DNA of 64,000 bases, from assembly GCA_024509875.1 (NCBI GenBank), contig JAMPIV010015272.1, forward strand, positions 1 to 64,000, in the 5' to 3' direction. The notes under the pieces were generated by a model. It saw only the letters and a list, made by a program, of their open reading frames with translations, ran no database searches and was not told the DNA's origin. Shown here in pieces: positions 20,900-31,999 of the stretch. The stretch's first letter is position 1; each line of letters starts with the position of its first letter. This stretch comes from Oreohelix idahoensis. Taxonomy: Eukaryota; Mollusca; Gastropoda; Stylommatophora; Oreohelicidae. The position numbers were made by a program, and so were the translations under genes.

Positions 20900-23800
20900 A
20901 GCTGGGGCTTATATCCATCTGGATCACAGAGGTTGAAGAATGTATAAACTGTGGCAAAGGATGAATCACTTCGTACCCTAATACCTAGTCACTAATTCCA
21001 CAAGATAAACTCCTACCATCCTACTCCCAGAGTATGGCACACCATACCCAACTGTCAACACCAAATCTTGCCTTCTTCACACCAGATATAGCATGGATCT
21101 ATTAGTAGAGAAGTAGGAGACCAACTAGGGGGAAGCGACCATCGCCCAATCTTTCTTACTGTCCAGAGTGCAACTCTCAGTACAGGCCCAGCCATTACAA
21201 GATGGAACTACAAAAAAAGCCAACTGGGGTTTATTCAGGCATCAGGTGAACACGCTGCTTGTCCTACCACGCAAGTTACAGAACAGATACCAATTACAAT
21301 GAAAGTGGGTAAAAGACTTCAACCCAGATGCATACTACATGAAGCAGCAAAAGAAAAACGCATTCCGCCAAAGGAAATGGCCCGTGCGTAACAACATACC
21401 ATAACTGGTCCAGCACAAACCAAGAAATTTCCAAGAAAGCTATTGACAGGGCTAAGAAAAGGACGGCAGAGTCTCAGCCCATTCAACCTTGAAACTACGA
21501 ACACACAAATTGGAAAAAAGTGGCTGGAAGCAAGAGTTTCAGAGAACAAAGCCATAGTAAGAAAAATGGAAAAGCTGGAGAACTAAAACGGCATCGCTGA
21601 ATCCTTGTGGAGAAAAGACGGTGCAGGGAAACTTTGGGATGCAGATTTATTCCAAGTCTCTAAATGAAGAGCGTTCCTCAACTAATTCAGACTATCACAT
21701 TGGATGAAGTGAGGCTGCAAAACTTTTTCAGAGGAAAACCCAAGCTGCATACTTTGTTGCTAGAAAGGAAACAGTTCAGATTCAAGAAAGCAACTTACCC
21801 ATCTAACATTAGATCAACAGGAGACAGAGAGATAAGATAAGAAATACTGGCAACCATGGACAGACAGAATCTTACTCCCTGCCCCAATATGAGTGGAAAC
21901 CCATCACAACTAGGAGAACAACAGAATGCTATTTTCCAAGCTTAAGTTTCAAAAGTCACCCGGCCCAGACAAAACCAGCAACGAATGCAAGTAAAATCAG
22001 AGCTCAGCAGCAAAGACAAAACTGCTTGAGATATTCAACCACAGCTGGTTGAAAGGAACGGTACCCCAAGTATGGAGAGAAGCCATCACAATACCCATAC
22101 TAAAGAAAGGGAAATGTAAGACCGAGGCTGCAAGTTACCGGCCCAATCAGTCTCACAAGCATGTGTTGGGAAAATACTTTGGAGCGAATAGTCCAATCCA
22201 CATATTGAAAATGGTATTTTAGGAGTCTGAGCGAGATTTCCCTGGTGCCGTGAAACAATCGGAGATTTAGAGAAATTGCTACAGTAATAGAAAGACCACG
22301 ATACTTACTTGTCTCAAGCAATAGAATATTCCTTCCAGGAGAAGAAAAAAGGTCCCTAACGATCTGTGGTCGACTTCAAGCCAGGGCCTTTGACAAGTGT
22401 GGTGGGGAAAGATGGCCTCATTGCAAAACTTATGGAGAAAGAGGAATCCAAGGCAACATGATGAAAATGGATTCCAGATCTACACTTCGCAAAAACAGGT
22501 TAGAACTTAGATTCCACTCATTGATGGTCTGCATAGCAGAAAAGTGTTGCTCCATCAGGGGTGGTACCATCAAGGGAGGAGTATATTTCCCCCAACACTC
22601 CTTCCCTTGTTTACATCAATGACCTGGTGAAAAGATCTCCCTGCAGGGAGTTAAAGCTGCCTAAGTATGCAGATGACATAGTTACTCTTGTGCGCATGAA
22701 TGAAAATGTCACCCAACAGCAAATTATAGAATGCAGAGGGCAGCAGACCATGCTAGTGACATGGGTCAAGAAGAAATGGCTTATTCACAATAAAACACAG
22801 ATCGAAAAACTCCACAACGACTGTTCTCGACCTCTCGCCCAAGGACAAATCAGCTAACATACACCTAGGTGACACAAGAACCCGTGATCAAGGAAAGAAA
22901 GCTACCCCCATCTATCTGTGTTGGGAGTGACAATGTTATGACCAAAGAGGCTAATAACATGGAATAAGCATATAGAAAAATCTGCAGAAGGAAAATAGCC
23001 CGAAGGACGACTAGGCATACACTCCAGAAAATTATTAGCAGGGTAACCAACAGGGGAACGCAAATGAATTACGAGTTACGAAATCTTAAAAGAAGATTTT
23101 ATTAAACTGTGTCTTAATAAGAAACCACACTTAGAGTTTAGCTCATCAGCAATGGTCTCTCATCCAGCTGCTTAACTCACATCTGCAGTCCTTTGGCCAG
23201 TGGAGGTGACAACAATCCAATCTCTCAGGGCTCAATTACAGGAGTTGATCACTGGAATAAACTAACAGCCAAAAACAGCGATGCAGAAGGTTTATGCTGG
23301 GATTACAGACATTGTACCCATAGAATAGCGACACAAAACCCATGATCCCAGATGGAAAAGTAACTACAGTAATTGCCCACTGCCCACCCAATGAAGGCAA
23401 GACCTAGATGATCTGGCATTGGGACGTCCTAAAACCGTAGGCAGCTTTTGTGCCATTTCGGAGGAGAAACAGACTTTATTAAAACCAGCAACAAGAAGAA
23501 CTAAGTACCATGAAAGACAAGTAACCGCTGAAAAGACCACACCAATATAAACCACTGTAAACCCTAAATGGAGAGGCCAGGCCAGCAAGTGGGCCCATCC
23601 GAAGATAAATACATCAGCGTCCAGTGGCTCTCACAAGTGGATATGAGTACTAATACATCTGCCAAAGAAATCGAAATAATGCTACATCTTGAAAGTAATG
23701 ATCCAAGAAAAGCTAATCCCCTATCAAATTCATGGTATACATTGCTCTATACAGATGGCGATAAAAATTCAGCCAACTAATGCTGCGTTTTATGGAACGG

Positions 23801-24600
23801 AGAGTGCAGGTAACCTTTTACATCCACATATGCCTGTCATACCACTAATGAGACAAATGGCACATTCCCCCTGTACAAATCTGTTCCCACGATATACAGC
23901 TTGAGGGTCTCAAGCTCCTAGAGAGCACGCATGAGCAAACAAATGAATTTATACAACCACCAACTCTGACTGCCAACCAAGAGGTAGTCTCATCCTCACG
24001 AGATTGCCACTGTCATGTCCAGCAAGCACTCAAGGGTGTAAACCATCGCCGCATCCGGAGAAAATGAAACTAAACAAGGTAGCTGCCAAAAAGAGAACCA
24101 TACTTCAGTGGGTACCATCTCATTGTGGTGTACCCGGAAATGAAAAGGCAGATACACTTGCAAAAAAGGGAGGCGAATGTGAACAAGAAGATAATGAAGT
24201 CACATAACTGTTGAGCAAAAAGAAGAGCTATCACTGAACTATCAGAAGAGAACAGGAAACCAACCCAAAGAACGACTATCACAACTCCATCGAACCGGCA
24301 TGGACAGATAACTATTTTTCGACTCAGGACAGGGCATAACAAACTGAATAAACACATGCACAAGCTACGATTGTCTGCTTCACCACTGTGCACATGTGGA
24401 TTAAACGAACAACAGAAACTGTCTGAAGCATGTGTCTACAGGATTGTCCCTCTGTATGACCAGTTAAGAAAAGATATAACTGGCCCCAATGACTCAACAC
24501 TAAACTCAAAGCTATATGGATTTTAAAGAAGGAACATTCAAACAACAGTCCGAATCATCATGTCGCATGGAGAACCTCGTCTGATGGTGTTAATCATCAA
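20900..24600 (+). mobile_element. LINE C copy 1: RNase H-bearing LINE, heavily frameshifted
   Basis: Domains occur in LINE order across many frames. GSDHRPIFLTV near 21135-21170 is the end of the endonuclease. The RT start has an ASYRP-like segment near 22127. KYADDIVTL (YADD at 22666-22677) is RT motif C. The RNase H domain includes LQWVPSHCGVPGNEKADTLAKK near 24105-24175. A C-terminal CxCG-type segment (SPLCTCGLNEQ) follows near 24380-24420. RNase H removes template RNA during reverse transcription; the layout fits the I/Jockey-like LINEs. Single-base insertions are frequent relative to copy 2 at 26090-26720, so the frameshifts may partly be sequence errors. Confidence 0.75.
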
Positions 24601-24949
24601 AGATGCGATCTGCGAGAGCGGGGGGGAGATCGAGAACGTCACAAGAAAGTCAGACACATAATACTCCACGGCATAAAATATTCCACTCCTATTATCCGTG
24701 AATAGATAATTTAATAGATATCATAGGTCAATATTTTACCCCAGTTCGGTATCCTAAAAATAGCAAAACAAATTTTTCAAAATTTTTACATTAAAATGGC
24801 AATAAATCAAAAGTTTGAAAATGCGCTATAACAGAAAACGTAAATCAAGATTTAAAGGTTGTAACTTTCTAATGGAAAGAGTATCTGTCCAAATCTACTG
24901 TCCTATCGGCAAAGCCCCCTTTTTTTTTGGGGGGGGGGGGGGGGAATCA
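24601..24949. other. Unassigned spacer with G tract
   Basis: AT-rich sequence ending in a T-run and a run of about 16 G (24929-24944). No gene recognised. Confidence 0.4.
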
Positions 24950-25375
24950 GATGCTCCTCTCCTCCCAAAGCAGTTGATTGTACAGCGAACTCTCTATGGG
25001 TAAGCGAGCAGTAGTGGGACAAAAGAAACGAATTACCAAAGACACACTGAAAGCATCGTTGAGCAGCTTCAAAATTGATGTCTCCTCTTGGGAGAATATC
25101 GCACAGGATCGCTCTGCCTGGCGGACAAACATTACTCAAGGCGCTCGCATTGCAGAACAGAATTTAGCTAAGGCAGAAGGCAAGCGTGCTGCAAGAAAGG
25201 TCAGAATACACAGCAACACTTCTATCGACTCTAACCATGTATGCCCCGTATGTGGCAGGGCCTGTAGGGCCAAAATAGGACTAATTAGCCACATGAGATC
25301 ACGGCACAGATGTGTCACAACTCAAGTCTAAAACTGTCGCCATCTTCGCTTGCGATGGGCAGCTATTATTATCAC
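24950..25375 (+). mobile_element. LINE F 3' end with C2H2 zinc finger
   Basis: The frame 24978-25331 (117 codons) ends with CPVCGRACRAKIGLISHMRS followed by RH. This is a C-x2-C-x12-H-x4-H zinc finger, typical of the C-terminus of some LINE polyproteins, where it probably binds nucleic acid. Upstream, KRAVVGQKKRITKDTLKASL and DRSAWRTNI are conserved in the same families. The stop is followed by a short untranslated tail. Confidence 0.75.
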
Positions 25376-26030
25376 ATCACATACCTGAAGTCTACTATCA
25401 ATAACAAACTCTACCTGGACACAGAAATTGACAGCCGCATTAAAACAAGCTTAGCAACCATCTTTTTCGAACTCATACGCGTGAAAATTGGAGAAACTCC
25501 AAACTCATAATGAGAACCAAAGCTGTGGTATAATGCTTGCGCCACCAGCACGCCTCTATATGGCGGCGAGACGTGGACAACCCATGCTAAGCAAGAAAGA
25601 ATGTTCAAAACCTTTCCATCTTCGGTGTCTATGCCACATCCTCGGTATTTCGTGGAAGAACAAAGTGACCAATGTCGAGGTGCTGTCACGTGCTGGCCTT
25701 CAAAGCATGTATACACTGCTTAGGCAGCGTAGATTACGCTGGCTTGGCCATGTCCGCCGCCTGAAAGATGGTCGCATCTCCAAAGATATTTTCTACAGAC
25801 TAATGGCAGATGGCAAAAGAACAGTCGGGCGACCGCAGCTGAGGTTCTAAATGTGTGCGCTAGAGAGATATGAAGGCACTTGACATAAATCCAGCAACCG
25901 GGGGGGGGGGGAGGGGGGGGGGGAGAGAATGACGCTATCGATCGCACTATGGAGTCACCTTTGGATTATGCGAAAATAAGCTCTGTCAACAAGCAGAAGA
26001 GAGAAGAACACGCCGAAAGGAACAACAGGG
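25376..26030 (+). mobile_element. LINE F fragment, RT C-terminal region
   Basis: Encodes the region after the RT palm: a TYLKSTINNKLYLDTEIDSR stretch, a LYGGETWTT-like stretch, NKVTNVEVLSRAGLQSMYTL and RRLRWLGHVRRLKDG. In an intact LINE F this would precede the zinc-finger segment, but here it lies after it, so this is a second truncated copy or a rearrangement. G-rich tracts (25901-25922 and 26031-26040) disrupt the end. Confidence 0.75.
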
Positions 26031-26089
26031 GGGGGGGGGGAGTAGCTGAGGTGAGGGTTATCACACCAAGGGCGCATTCCCAAAGTCAG

Positions 26090-26720
26090 CTTTTGACTGA
26101 TGGAGGTCTGACTGCCACCAGGTAGTCATCCTCACAGATGCACTGTCTGTCCTGCAAGCTCTCAAGGGTGGTAAACTCCCGCATCTGAGAAATGAACTAA
26201 ACAAGGTAGCTGCCAAAAAGAGAACCATACTTCAGTGGGTACCATCTCATTGTGGTGTACCCGGAAATGAAAAGGCAGATAAACTTGCAAAAAAGGGAGG
26301 TGAATGTGAACAAGAAGATAATGAAGTCACATACTTTGAGAAAAAGAGAGCTATCCAGACTATCAGAAGAGAACAGAACCAACCCAAAGACGACTATCAC
26401 ACTCTCGACCGGCAGGGACAGATAACTTTTTCGCCTCAGGACAGGGCATAACAAACTGAATAAACACATGCACAAGCTACGATTGTCTGCTTCACCACTG
26501 TGCACATGTGGATTAAACGAACAAACTGCTGAGCATATTCTACAGGATTGTCCTCTATATGACCAGTTAAGAAAGATATACTGGCCCAATGACTCAACAC
26601 TAAACTCAAAGCTATATGGAGCTAAAGAGGAACTTCAAACAACAGTCGAATTCATCATGAGAACTCGTCTGACGGTGTAAACATCAAAGATGCGATCGCA
26701 AGAAGAAGAAGAGGAAGACT
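26090..26720 (+). mobile_element. LINE C copy 2: RNase H and C-terminal region
   Basis: Starts in the RNase H domain (VILTDALSVLQAL-like segment near 26127) and continues through LQWVPSHCGVPGNEKADKLA (26230-26290). It ends with an open frame 26468-26680 that carries SPLCTCGLNEQTAEHILQDC. The tail is AAGAAGAAGAAGAGG-like. It matches copy 1 (about 24000-24590) closely but lacks most of that copy's single-base insertions. Confidence 0.85.
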
Positions 26721-27317
26721 GATGGAGGCTATCTCATCCAAAACTTCGATAAGGTGCAAGTTTTTACAGTGAGATCACACAACACAATACAAATACACTT
26801 GAAGTTATGCCTATTGAATATACAAACTCCAGTCCAGGCAGATACAAAAAACAACAGCCGACGATTACACAACCAGCAATCAAGGTGAGAAGCTGGGCGT
26901 GGCAAGGACGTAGTGAATCAGGAACGCAAGCTTGAGTCAAGTAGACACAAACAAAAAAATCAACCACGACTACATCAGCAAAATGGTCGATGGCTGTGGC
27001 AGTGATAACCATAGATTTTAAACAGGAGATAATCGTAGAAGCAGATCAACATTTTAGACAAGGTAATTACTGGGTGAGAAAAAGCCGTATAAGTCGGCGG
27101 ACTACATCGATAAAGACATATAATTGTTAATTCAATATGTAGGCGCGGATCTCAACTGACAAAGGTGAAGTTTGCTGACTTCCTCAAACAACCCGGCAGG
27201 CTGGTAGAAGTGGAGAAATAGTATCGATCTTACATGTAAGATGGTGGAAATGAATAATGAGAAAGAAAATGACGAATTGAGAATAGATATTGTGAGAAAC
27301 TGTTAAAGAAAAATAAT
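26721..27317. other. Unassigned spacer
   Basis: No gene or known repeat seen. Confidence 0.4.
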
Positions 27318-27403
27318 ATTTCATCATCATCATGTTCCTTCGCGCTGTTTTTGTGGAGCATGGAACCACCACTGCAGCTGGGCACTTTAGCAGAAACCCT
27401 GCA
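27318..27403 (+). repeat. Family S repeat, copy 6 (partial)
   Basis: Starts with a CAT-repeat and contains TGGAGCATGGAACCACCACT and GCAGCTGGGCAC, then runs directly into the minisatellite. Confidence 0.55.
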
Positions 27404-27767
27404 CTTGTTGTGGTGGTTATATGGCTCTTGTTGTGGTGGTTATATGGCTCTTGTTGTGGTGGTTATATGGCTCTTGTTGTGGTGGTTATATGCTCTTGTT
27501 GTGGTGGTTATATGGCTCTTGTTGTGGTGGTTATATGGCTCTTGTTGTGGTGGTTATATGCTCTTGTTGTGGTGGTTATATGGCTCTTGTTGTGGTGGTT
27601 ATATGGCTCTTGTTGTGGTGGTTATATGCTCTTGTTGTGGTGGTTATATGCTCTTGTTGTGGTGGTTATATGCTCTTGTTGTGGTGGTTATATGGCTCTT
27701 GTTGTGGTGGTTATATGCTCTTGTTGTGGTGGTTATATGGCTCTTGTTGTGGTGGTTATATGGCTCT
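27404..27767 (+). repeat. 22/23-bp minisatellite, 16 units
   Basis: Sixteen tandem units built on TTGTTGTGGTGGTTATAT. Ten are 23 bp (ending GGCTC) and six are 22 bp (GCTC). The unit has no stop codon in any of the three forward frames, so all three stay open through the array (130-151 codons), giving repeats rich in Cys-Gly, Leu-Trp or Val. These frames are very likely artefacts. Confidence 0.97.
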
Positions 27768-28537
27768 ACAGTATGTGGTACAATTAACAAATGATTCCTC
27801 AAATCAAATATAAAATGGTTATATGTAACTTGTTTGTACTGATTGAAATTGCTCAACTTGTCAGCGACTGCGGCATCCATGTCGACAACTATCTCCTGGT
27901 CGTTAATATGGCATCTTGCATGAATTGGACATACGTGAATCTTGATAGTGGTGGTTCCAAAATGCTTTGCATTATCTCTGTCGACAATGTCCTTCCACCA
28001 TGGTCTTCCAACCACTGCCTTGTTACTACGAATAAACTATGACAAACTCCAATCCTTCAGTATCGCTGTCTGTTAGCCACTGGGTCATGCTGATACCCAT
28101 TGTTGTGGCATTCACTTTTTTTACTGTGTTGTTGTTGTGTGTATAATGGCTTTGCTAAACAACTACCTACGTACCTACCATCATCGCTCATTTTAAAACT
28201 TATAATAATAAAAAAAAAACAATCTGCTGTTTTGTACTGCTTAGAGTCTAAAATATTAAAAAGATACTTTAAAACACATCGCAAAAATGGGAACCCCCCT
28301 AGAGTATTGTAATGACATCCCATTAACAGAATAACAATAAATAGATAGTATGGATGTAACGAGTAAAAAACAACGTCATTGATGTGGTAATAAAACAAGA
28401 ATTAAATTTAAGTATAATAAAAAATATATATCCATATTTTTTTACATTTAATTAATAATATAAATATAATGTATAAATGCTCAGTTTCACAGAATATACA
28501 AACATAGTAAAATGGCCCGAATGTCCAAATATACCAG
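27768..28537. other. Unassigned AT-rich spacer
   Basis: No gene recognised. It flanks the Gypsy derivative on the left. Confidence 0.4.
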
Positions 28538-28796
28538 TGTTGATGTATATACGTGTATATACGTTTTCCAAGCTGATACTTGTTTTACCCGACAAGATTA
28601 CTGTCTTGCCCTTATGGGACTCTTTCCTTACTAACATCCTGTTTTCCAAAAATTGCGAATTAAACATGTCGATCCTTGTATCTTGTGTTCAAGCTTCGTG
28701 ATTATACTTCGTAACGTGAGTACGTATGACAGCCACCACGTCTCCCCCATTATATCATACAATATTTACTACACACGTAAGGTAAAATAACCAACA
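28538..28796 (+). repeat. 5' LTR (259 bp)
   Basis: Bounded by TGTTG and CAACA. It shares long blocks with the 3' LTR, for example CGATCCTTGTATCTTGTGTT and CAAGCTTCGTGATTATA. Confidence 0.88.
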
Positions 28797-29089
28797 TGGT
28801 GGCAGCGGTGTTTATTTCTACAGAATTCGAACTGTTTCTGCTGAAATCTTGTAACACGTGTGCTGACGTCATAGACTTGAGGTGAGGTGACGATAACCGG
28901 TAAAAACCAATTTTTTTTAATAAACTCTTCTGTTGGTAGTTTTTAGCAATGCAAACCATTATTAGATTAGACATTTCGTCATGGCAGAAACGCCCATGGT
29001 TTCGGTTTAACCACCCTGCCTAGACATAAATAACGACCAACCAGAAACATTTAGTAAACGGAGACGACAGTTAGCATTAAACATGCAAT

Positions 29090-29630
29090 GCAACAGAGGC
29101 TGCCTCTAAACCGATCTGTTTCGAGCGGCCATTAATTCTACACAGTGCTGGACCCAACCTGTTGAAGTTGTTGATCAACTTGCAGAGGAAGTAGACCACT
29201 CTAATCCTACTAAAATTCTCGATTTGCTCCAGAACCACTGCAGCTCACGAATCAATGAAAGTATTTACATACGTCTGATTCTTGAACACACCCACTTCAA
29301 GGAACCCTTTTAATCTCGTAATTGAGCTGAGAACTAAGGCAGAATTATGCAACTTTAAACAACAAGGATCGTATGATAATGAGACAAAATGTCTTTACTG
29401 TTAACAAAAGGTTTACAAGAGAAGCTCTTGAGGGAAGCTGACCCATCGACCTAAAGCAAACCATTCAAATATAGCAGGATCTTCGAGAAAACTGAACGAC
29501 ATAAGAAGATGATAATACAGATCAACCTTCTGAAGCAGGGATTAACAGGTACAGAAAAAATTATCTCCTACCATCTGGCCTCTAAAGACCTCAAAGAGAT
29601 CGCAAGAAACCCTCTTAGATGAACGACTTT
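29090..29630 (+). pseudogene. Gypsy gag remnant
   Basis: Scattered in-frame pieces resemble the Gag capsid region of Ty3/Gypsy elements: EEVDHSNPTKILDLL, LRTKAELCNF and LLTKGLQEKLLREAD, followed by a RIFEKTE-like segment. Stops and frame changes separate them, and no CCHC knuckle or protease follows. It therefore shows ancestry but cannot supply a Gag protein. Confidence 0.6.
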
Positions 29631-29657
29631 TGTTCACTCCATAAAGAAAAGGGGGGA

Positions 29658-29919
29658 TGTTGATGTATATACGTGTATAGTACGTTACCAAGCAGAAAAC
29701 TTGTTTTTTCCCGACTATAAGAGTTACCTTGCCCTAGATTGGGAACTCTTCTACTACAACATCCTGTTTTCTAAGATGGCGAATTAAAACAAGTCGATCC
29801 TTGTATCTTGTGTTCAAGCTTCGTGATTATAACATCGTAACGTGATTACGTTAGACAGCCAGGCCACGTCTCAATATAATCTTACAATCTTTACTACAAC
29901 ACGAAGGTAAATATCAACA
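29658..29919 (+). repeat. 3' LTR (262 bp)
   Basis: Second copy of the LTR, preceded by the polypurine tract. It differs from the 5' LTR by many substitutions and single-base insertions, which suggests age, poor base accuracy, or both. Confidence 0.88.
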
Positions 29920-30020
29920 CCCAGAATTAATGCAGATTTGGAAAAAACAATACCCAGATACCCAACGGAAACCAAAAAAACCCAATCTAGTAAAAAATAC
30001 CCAGCTGTGGCAACAACTGC

Positions 30021-30791
30021 AGGTATACCTCGGAATAAAGCGGTTCGTTTTCCAGACCATCGCAATAAAGCGAAATATCGACAATAAAGCGGGCACTACC
30101 CATTTTGGCTTCCCAGTGCCATATAAATGCCTAAAATCAAGTACACTATGACAATAAAGAGACAATACGCTAGGTCTAATACAAAACAATGTAAAGAAAA
30201 AAATTTTTTTAAATGCTTTATTGCTAAAGAAAAATGCTAATCTTCATCACTGAGCTTTCAGCGAATCGTATCTTTTTTTGCTGGTAGAGAGAGCCAAAAT
30301 CTAACGGAAAAATAAGGCACATCAAATAAATCATCATCATCTCATCTCAGCCCCTAACCCGACATGGTTCGTAGGGGTGCCATGGTGGAAACATCAGCAG
30401 AAAGGTCCTCCACTGCTCTCTATCCTCAGCAATGCGTACAAGTAGTGGCAAAAACCGTGTCCGCCCCCATTCTTTGATGTTAGTCAGCCCAGGAATTTTC
30501 TTTGCCTACCTCTTCAACCGTTTTTACCTTCACTGTTTTCCCTGGAGGATCGTTTTTCGAAAGGGAGTCAATGACGAGTTACATGCCCAAAACCATGGCA
30601 AGCTTTCGACGACCGTTTTCACTACTGAACAAAATGGTTCTTGGTGGCCCTGCATAGTAATAATAAATAAAATTTAATTAATTAATAAAAGGTAATTTCT
30701 AATAAATAAACATGACTAAATTTTTTTTTATTTTTTTTTTTTTTTGAAAAAAGCGCAATATCTGCGAAGCGCAATAAAGCTAAGTATGCCT
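30021..30791 (-). mobile_element. Tigger/pogo-like DNA transposon remnant
   Basis: The left end begins CAGGTATACCTCGGAATAAA and the right end, reverse complemented, begins CAGGCATACTTAGC. The adjacent stretches (CGCAATAAAGCGAAATATCG on the left, GCGCAATATCTGCGAAGCGC on the right) match my memory of the ends of the Tigger1 family. Bases 30210-30290 read on the minus strand like the last residues of a Tigger transposase (the AKK.R.AES region before the stop). The rest of the transposase is missing and other sequence occupies about 30320-30715. TA target duplications are not evident. Confidence 0.7.
30320..30715. mobile_element. Insertion nested in the Tigger-like element
   Basis: This sequence is foreign to the Tigger ends. 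It starts with CATCATCATC and ends in an AATAAATAAAATTTAATTAA-like simple tail, as LINE or SINE 3' ends do. It reads like a minus-strand LINE segment but no domain is certain. Confidence 0.45.
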
Positions 30792-30873
30792 GAACTTAAG
30801 TGTTAGTATCTTATCCTTTTTGTTTTCTGATAGGCCATGGGTTTTCCCATAAGTGGGGTTTCTCGCACAACAA

Positions 30874-30897
30874 CCCCCCCCCCCCCCCCCCCCCCCC
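30874..30897 (+). repeat. C homopolymer, 24 bases
   Basis: Uninterrupted C run just right of the Tigger-like element. Confidence 0.95.
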
Positions 30898-31689
30898 TCC
30901 ATTAAAAACGTATACAGTACTTGAAGTTAGTCGCGCCAAACTTCCCCGCAAAGAGGCCATTTGCTGTGGTAGCCCCGTGGTTGGCCCGCGAAAAATTGTT
31001 TTTTTGTGTGGCCCCGCCCCACCCGTAAAATTGTTTTTGGTGGCCCGCGCCCAACCAAAAAAATTTTATTTCTTAAATTATATAAGGTAAATATTAATAC
31101 GTTTGAGATAAAACTCAAACGGGTCCGGTGCAAGCAATGTTTTACTGCTTGCAAGTCATAGCGTCCGATGACCATTGATATCGAGACTCTTTACAGAAAA
31201 TCCACACCCCACAACTATATTCAATGAAATTTATAACCGAGTTTATTTTTATTTCCACTCTTAATTGTTTAATCATTTTCCACTCAGCTTTTATTTAAAA
31301 TAATTTTTTCATCAACGAATGACCCCGCAGCTTAAATTTTTGGTTTGTGCCCTCGATGGTAAATAAGTCGGTACCAACCCTGCTCTAAATTGACGCGTTA
31401 GAATGAAAACTCGCCTAACCTTAATTACTCTCGCCCATTTATAAATTTACTATTTTATAATTCAATCTTCTTAGTTTTAAAACAGAATGTTAAAAGTTAT
31501 TTAAAAAAAAAACGTCAGAATATATTGGGTGGCTATTTTTGTTATGAAACTAAAATTATTAAACGTCACCGCCATTTCTTCGAAGGGTAAACTTATGAAG
31601 AGATTGTGTGAAATCAGAATAAAATAGATAATTGACCTCTAAGTGGCATGATTCAAATGGATTACCACACTCCAAGCTCTCTTCCATTG
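30898..31689. other. Unassigned spacer
   Basis: No gene recognised. GGCCCGCG-type blocks repeat loosely at 30970-31050. Confidence 0.4.
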
Positions 31690-31843
31690 TGGCACTATCT
31701 CTGACACTCTTACAGGCTAACATGAATTAGCAACTAACTCTGAAACCTTACAGCCCTACTCGACTTTAGCACTAGCTCTGATACCTAACAAGCTACTGAC
31801 TTAGCCACTAATCTCTGATACCTTACAGCTACTGACATATACT
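31690..31843 (+). repeat. Degenerate ~37-bp tandem repeat, about 4 units
   Basis: Units share the pattern CTCTGA-ACCTTACAG followed by CTACTGACTTAGC-like sequence (starts near 31692, 31738, 31776, 31810). It lies directly upstream of LINE D, in the position of a LINE leader. Confidence 0.7.
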
Positions 31844-31999
31844 GATTATCAAAAATTACAGGGTAAATGGTAAACCACGCCGACTCTTAACAAGAGTTGA
31901 AATACAGGTAGAAATCTACCAGAAAAAATCATGGCATGGCTGAAATTAGTTACAAGCTGACTCACAGAATGATGATCAATAGGCAAAATCAGGAATACG

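Larger units (their letters stand above)
28538..29919 (+). mobile_element. Compact LTR retrotransposon, internally deleted Gypsy derivative
   Basis: Two direct repeats (28538-28796 and 29658-29919) begin TGTTGATGTATATACG and end CAACA. A primer-binding site TGGTGGCAGCGGTG (28797-28810) lies directly after the first, and a purine run AAAGAAAAGGGGGGA (29643-29657) directly before the second. Flanks ACCAG (28533-28537) and CCCAG (29920-29924) look like a 5-bp target duplication with one change. The interior is only 861 bp and holds a broken gag remnant but no pol. This is the structure of a TRIM or a deletion derivative that depends on a full-length Ty3/Gypsy partner. Confidence 0.88.

Noticed and set aside
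27332..27813. Three overlapping 130-151 codon proteins rich in Cys-Gly, Leu-Trp or Val
   Set aside because: They are translations of the stop-free 22/23-bp minisatellite in all three frames; no start context or domain supports a gene.
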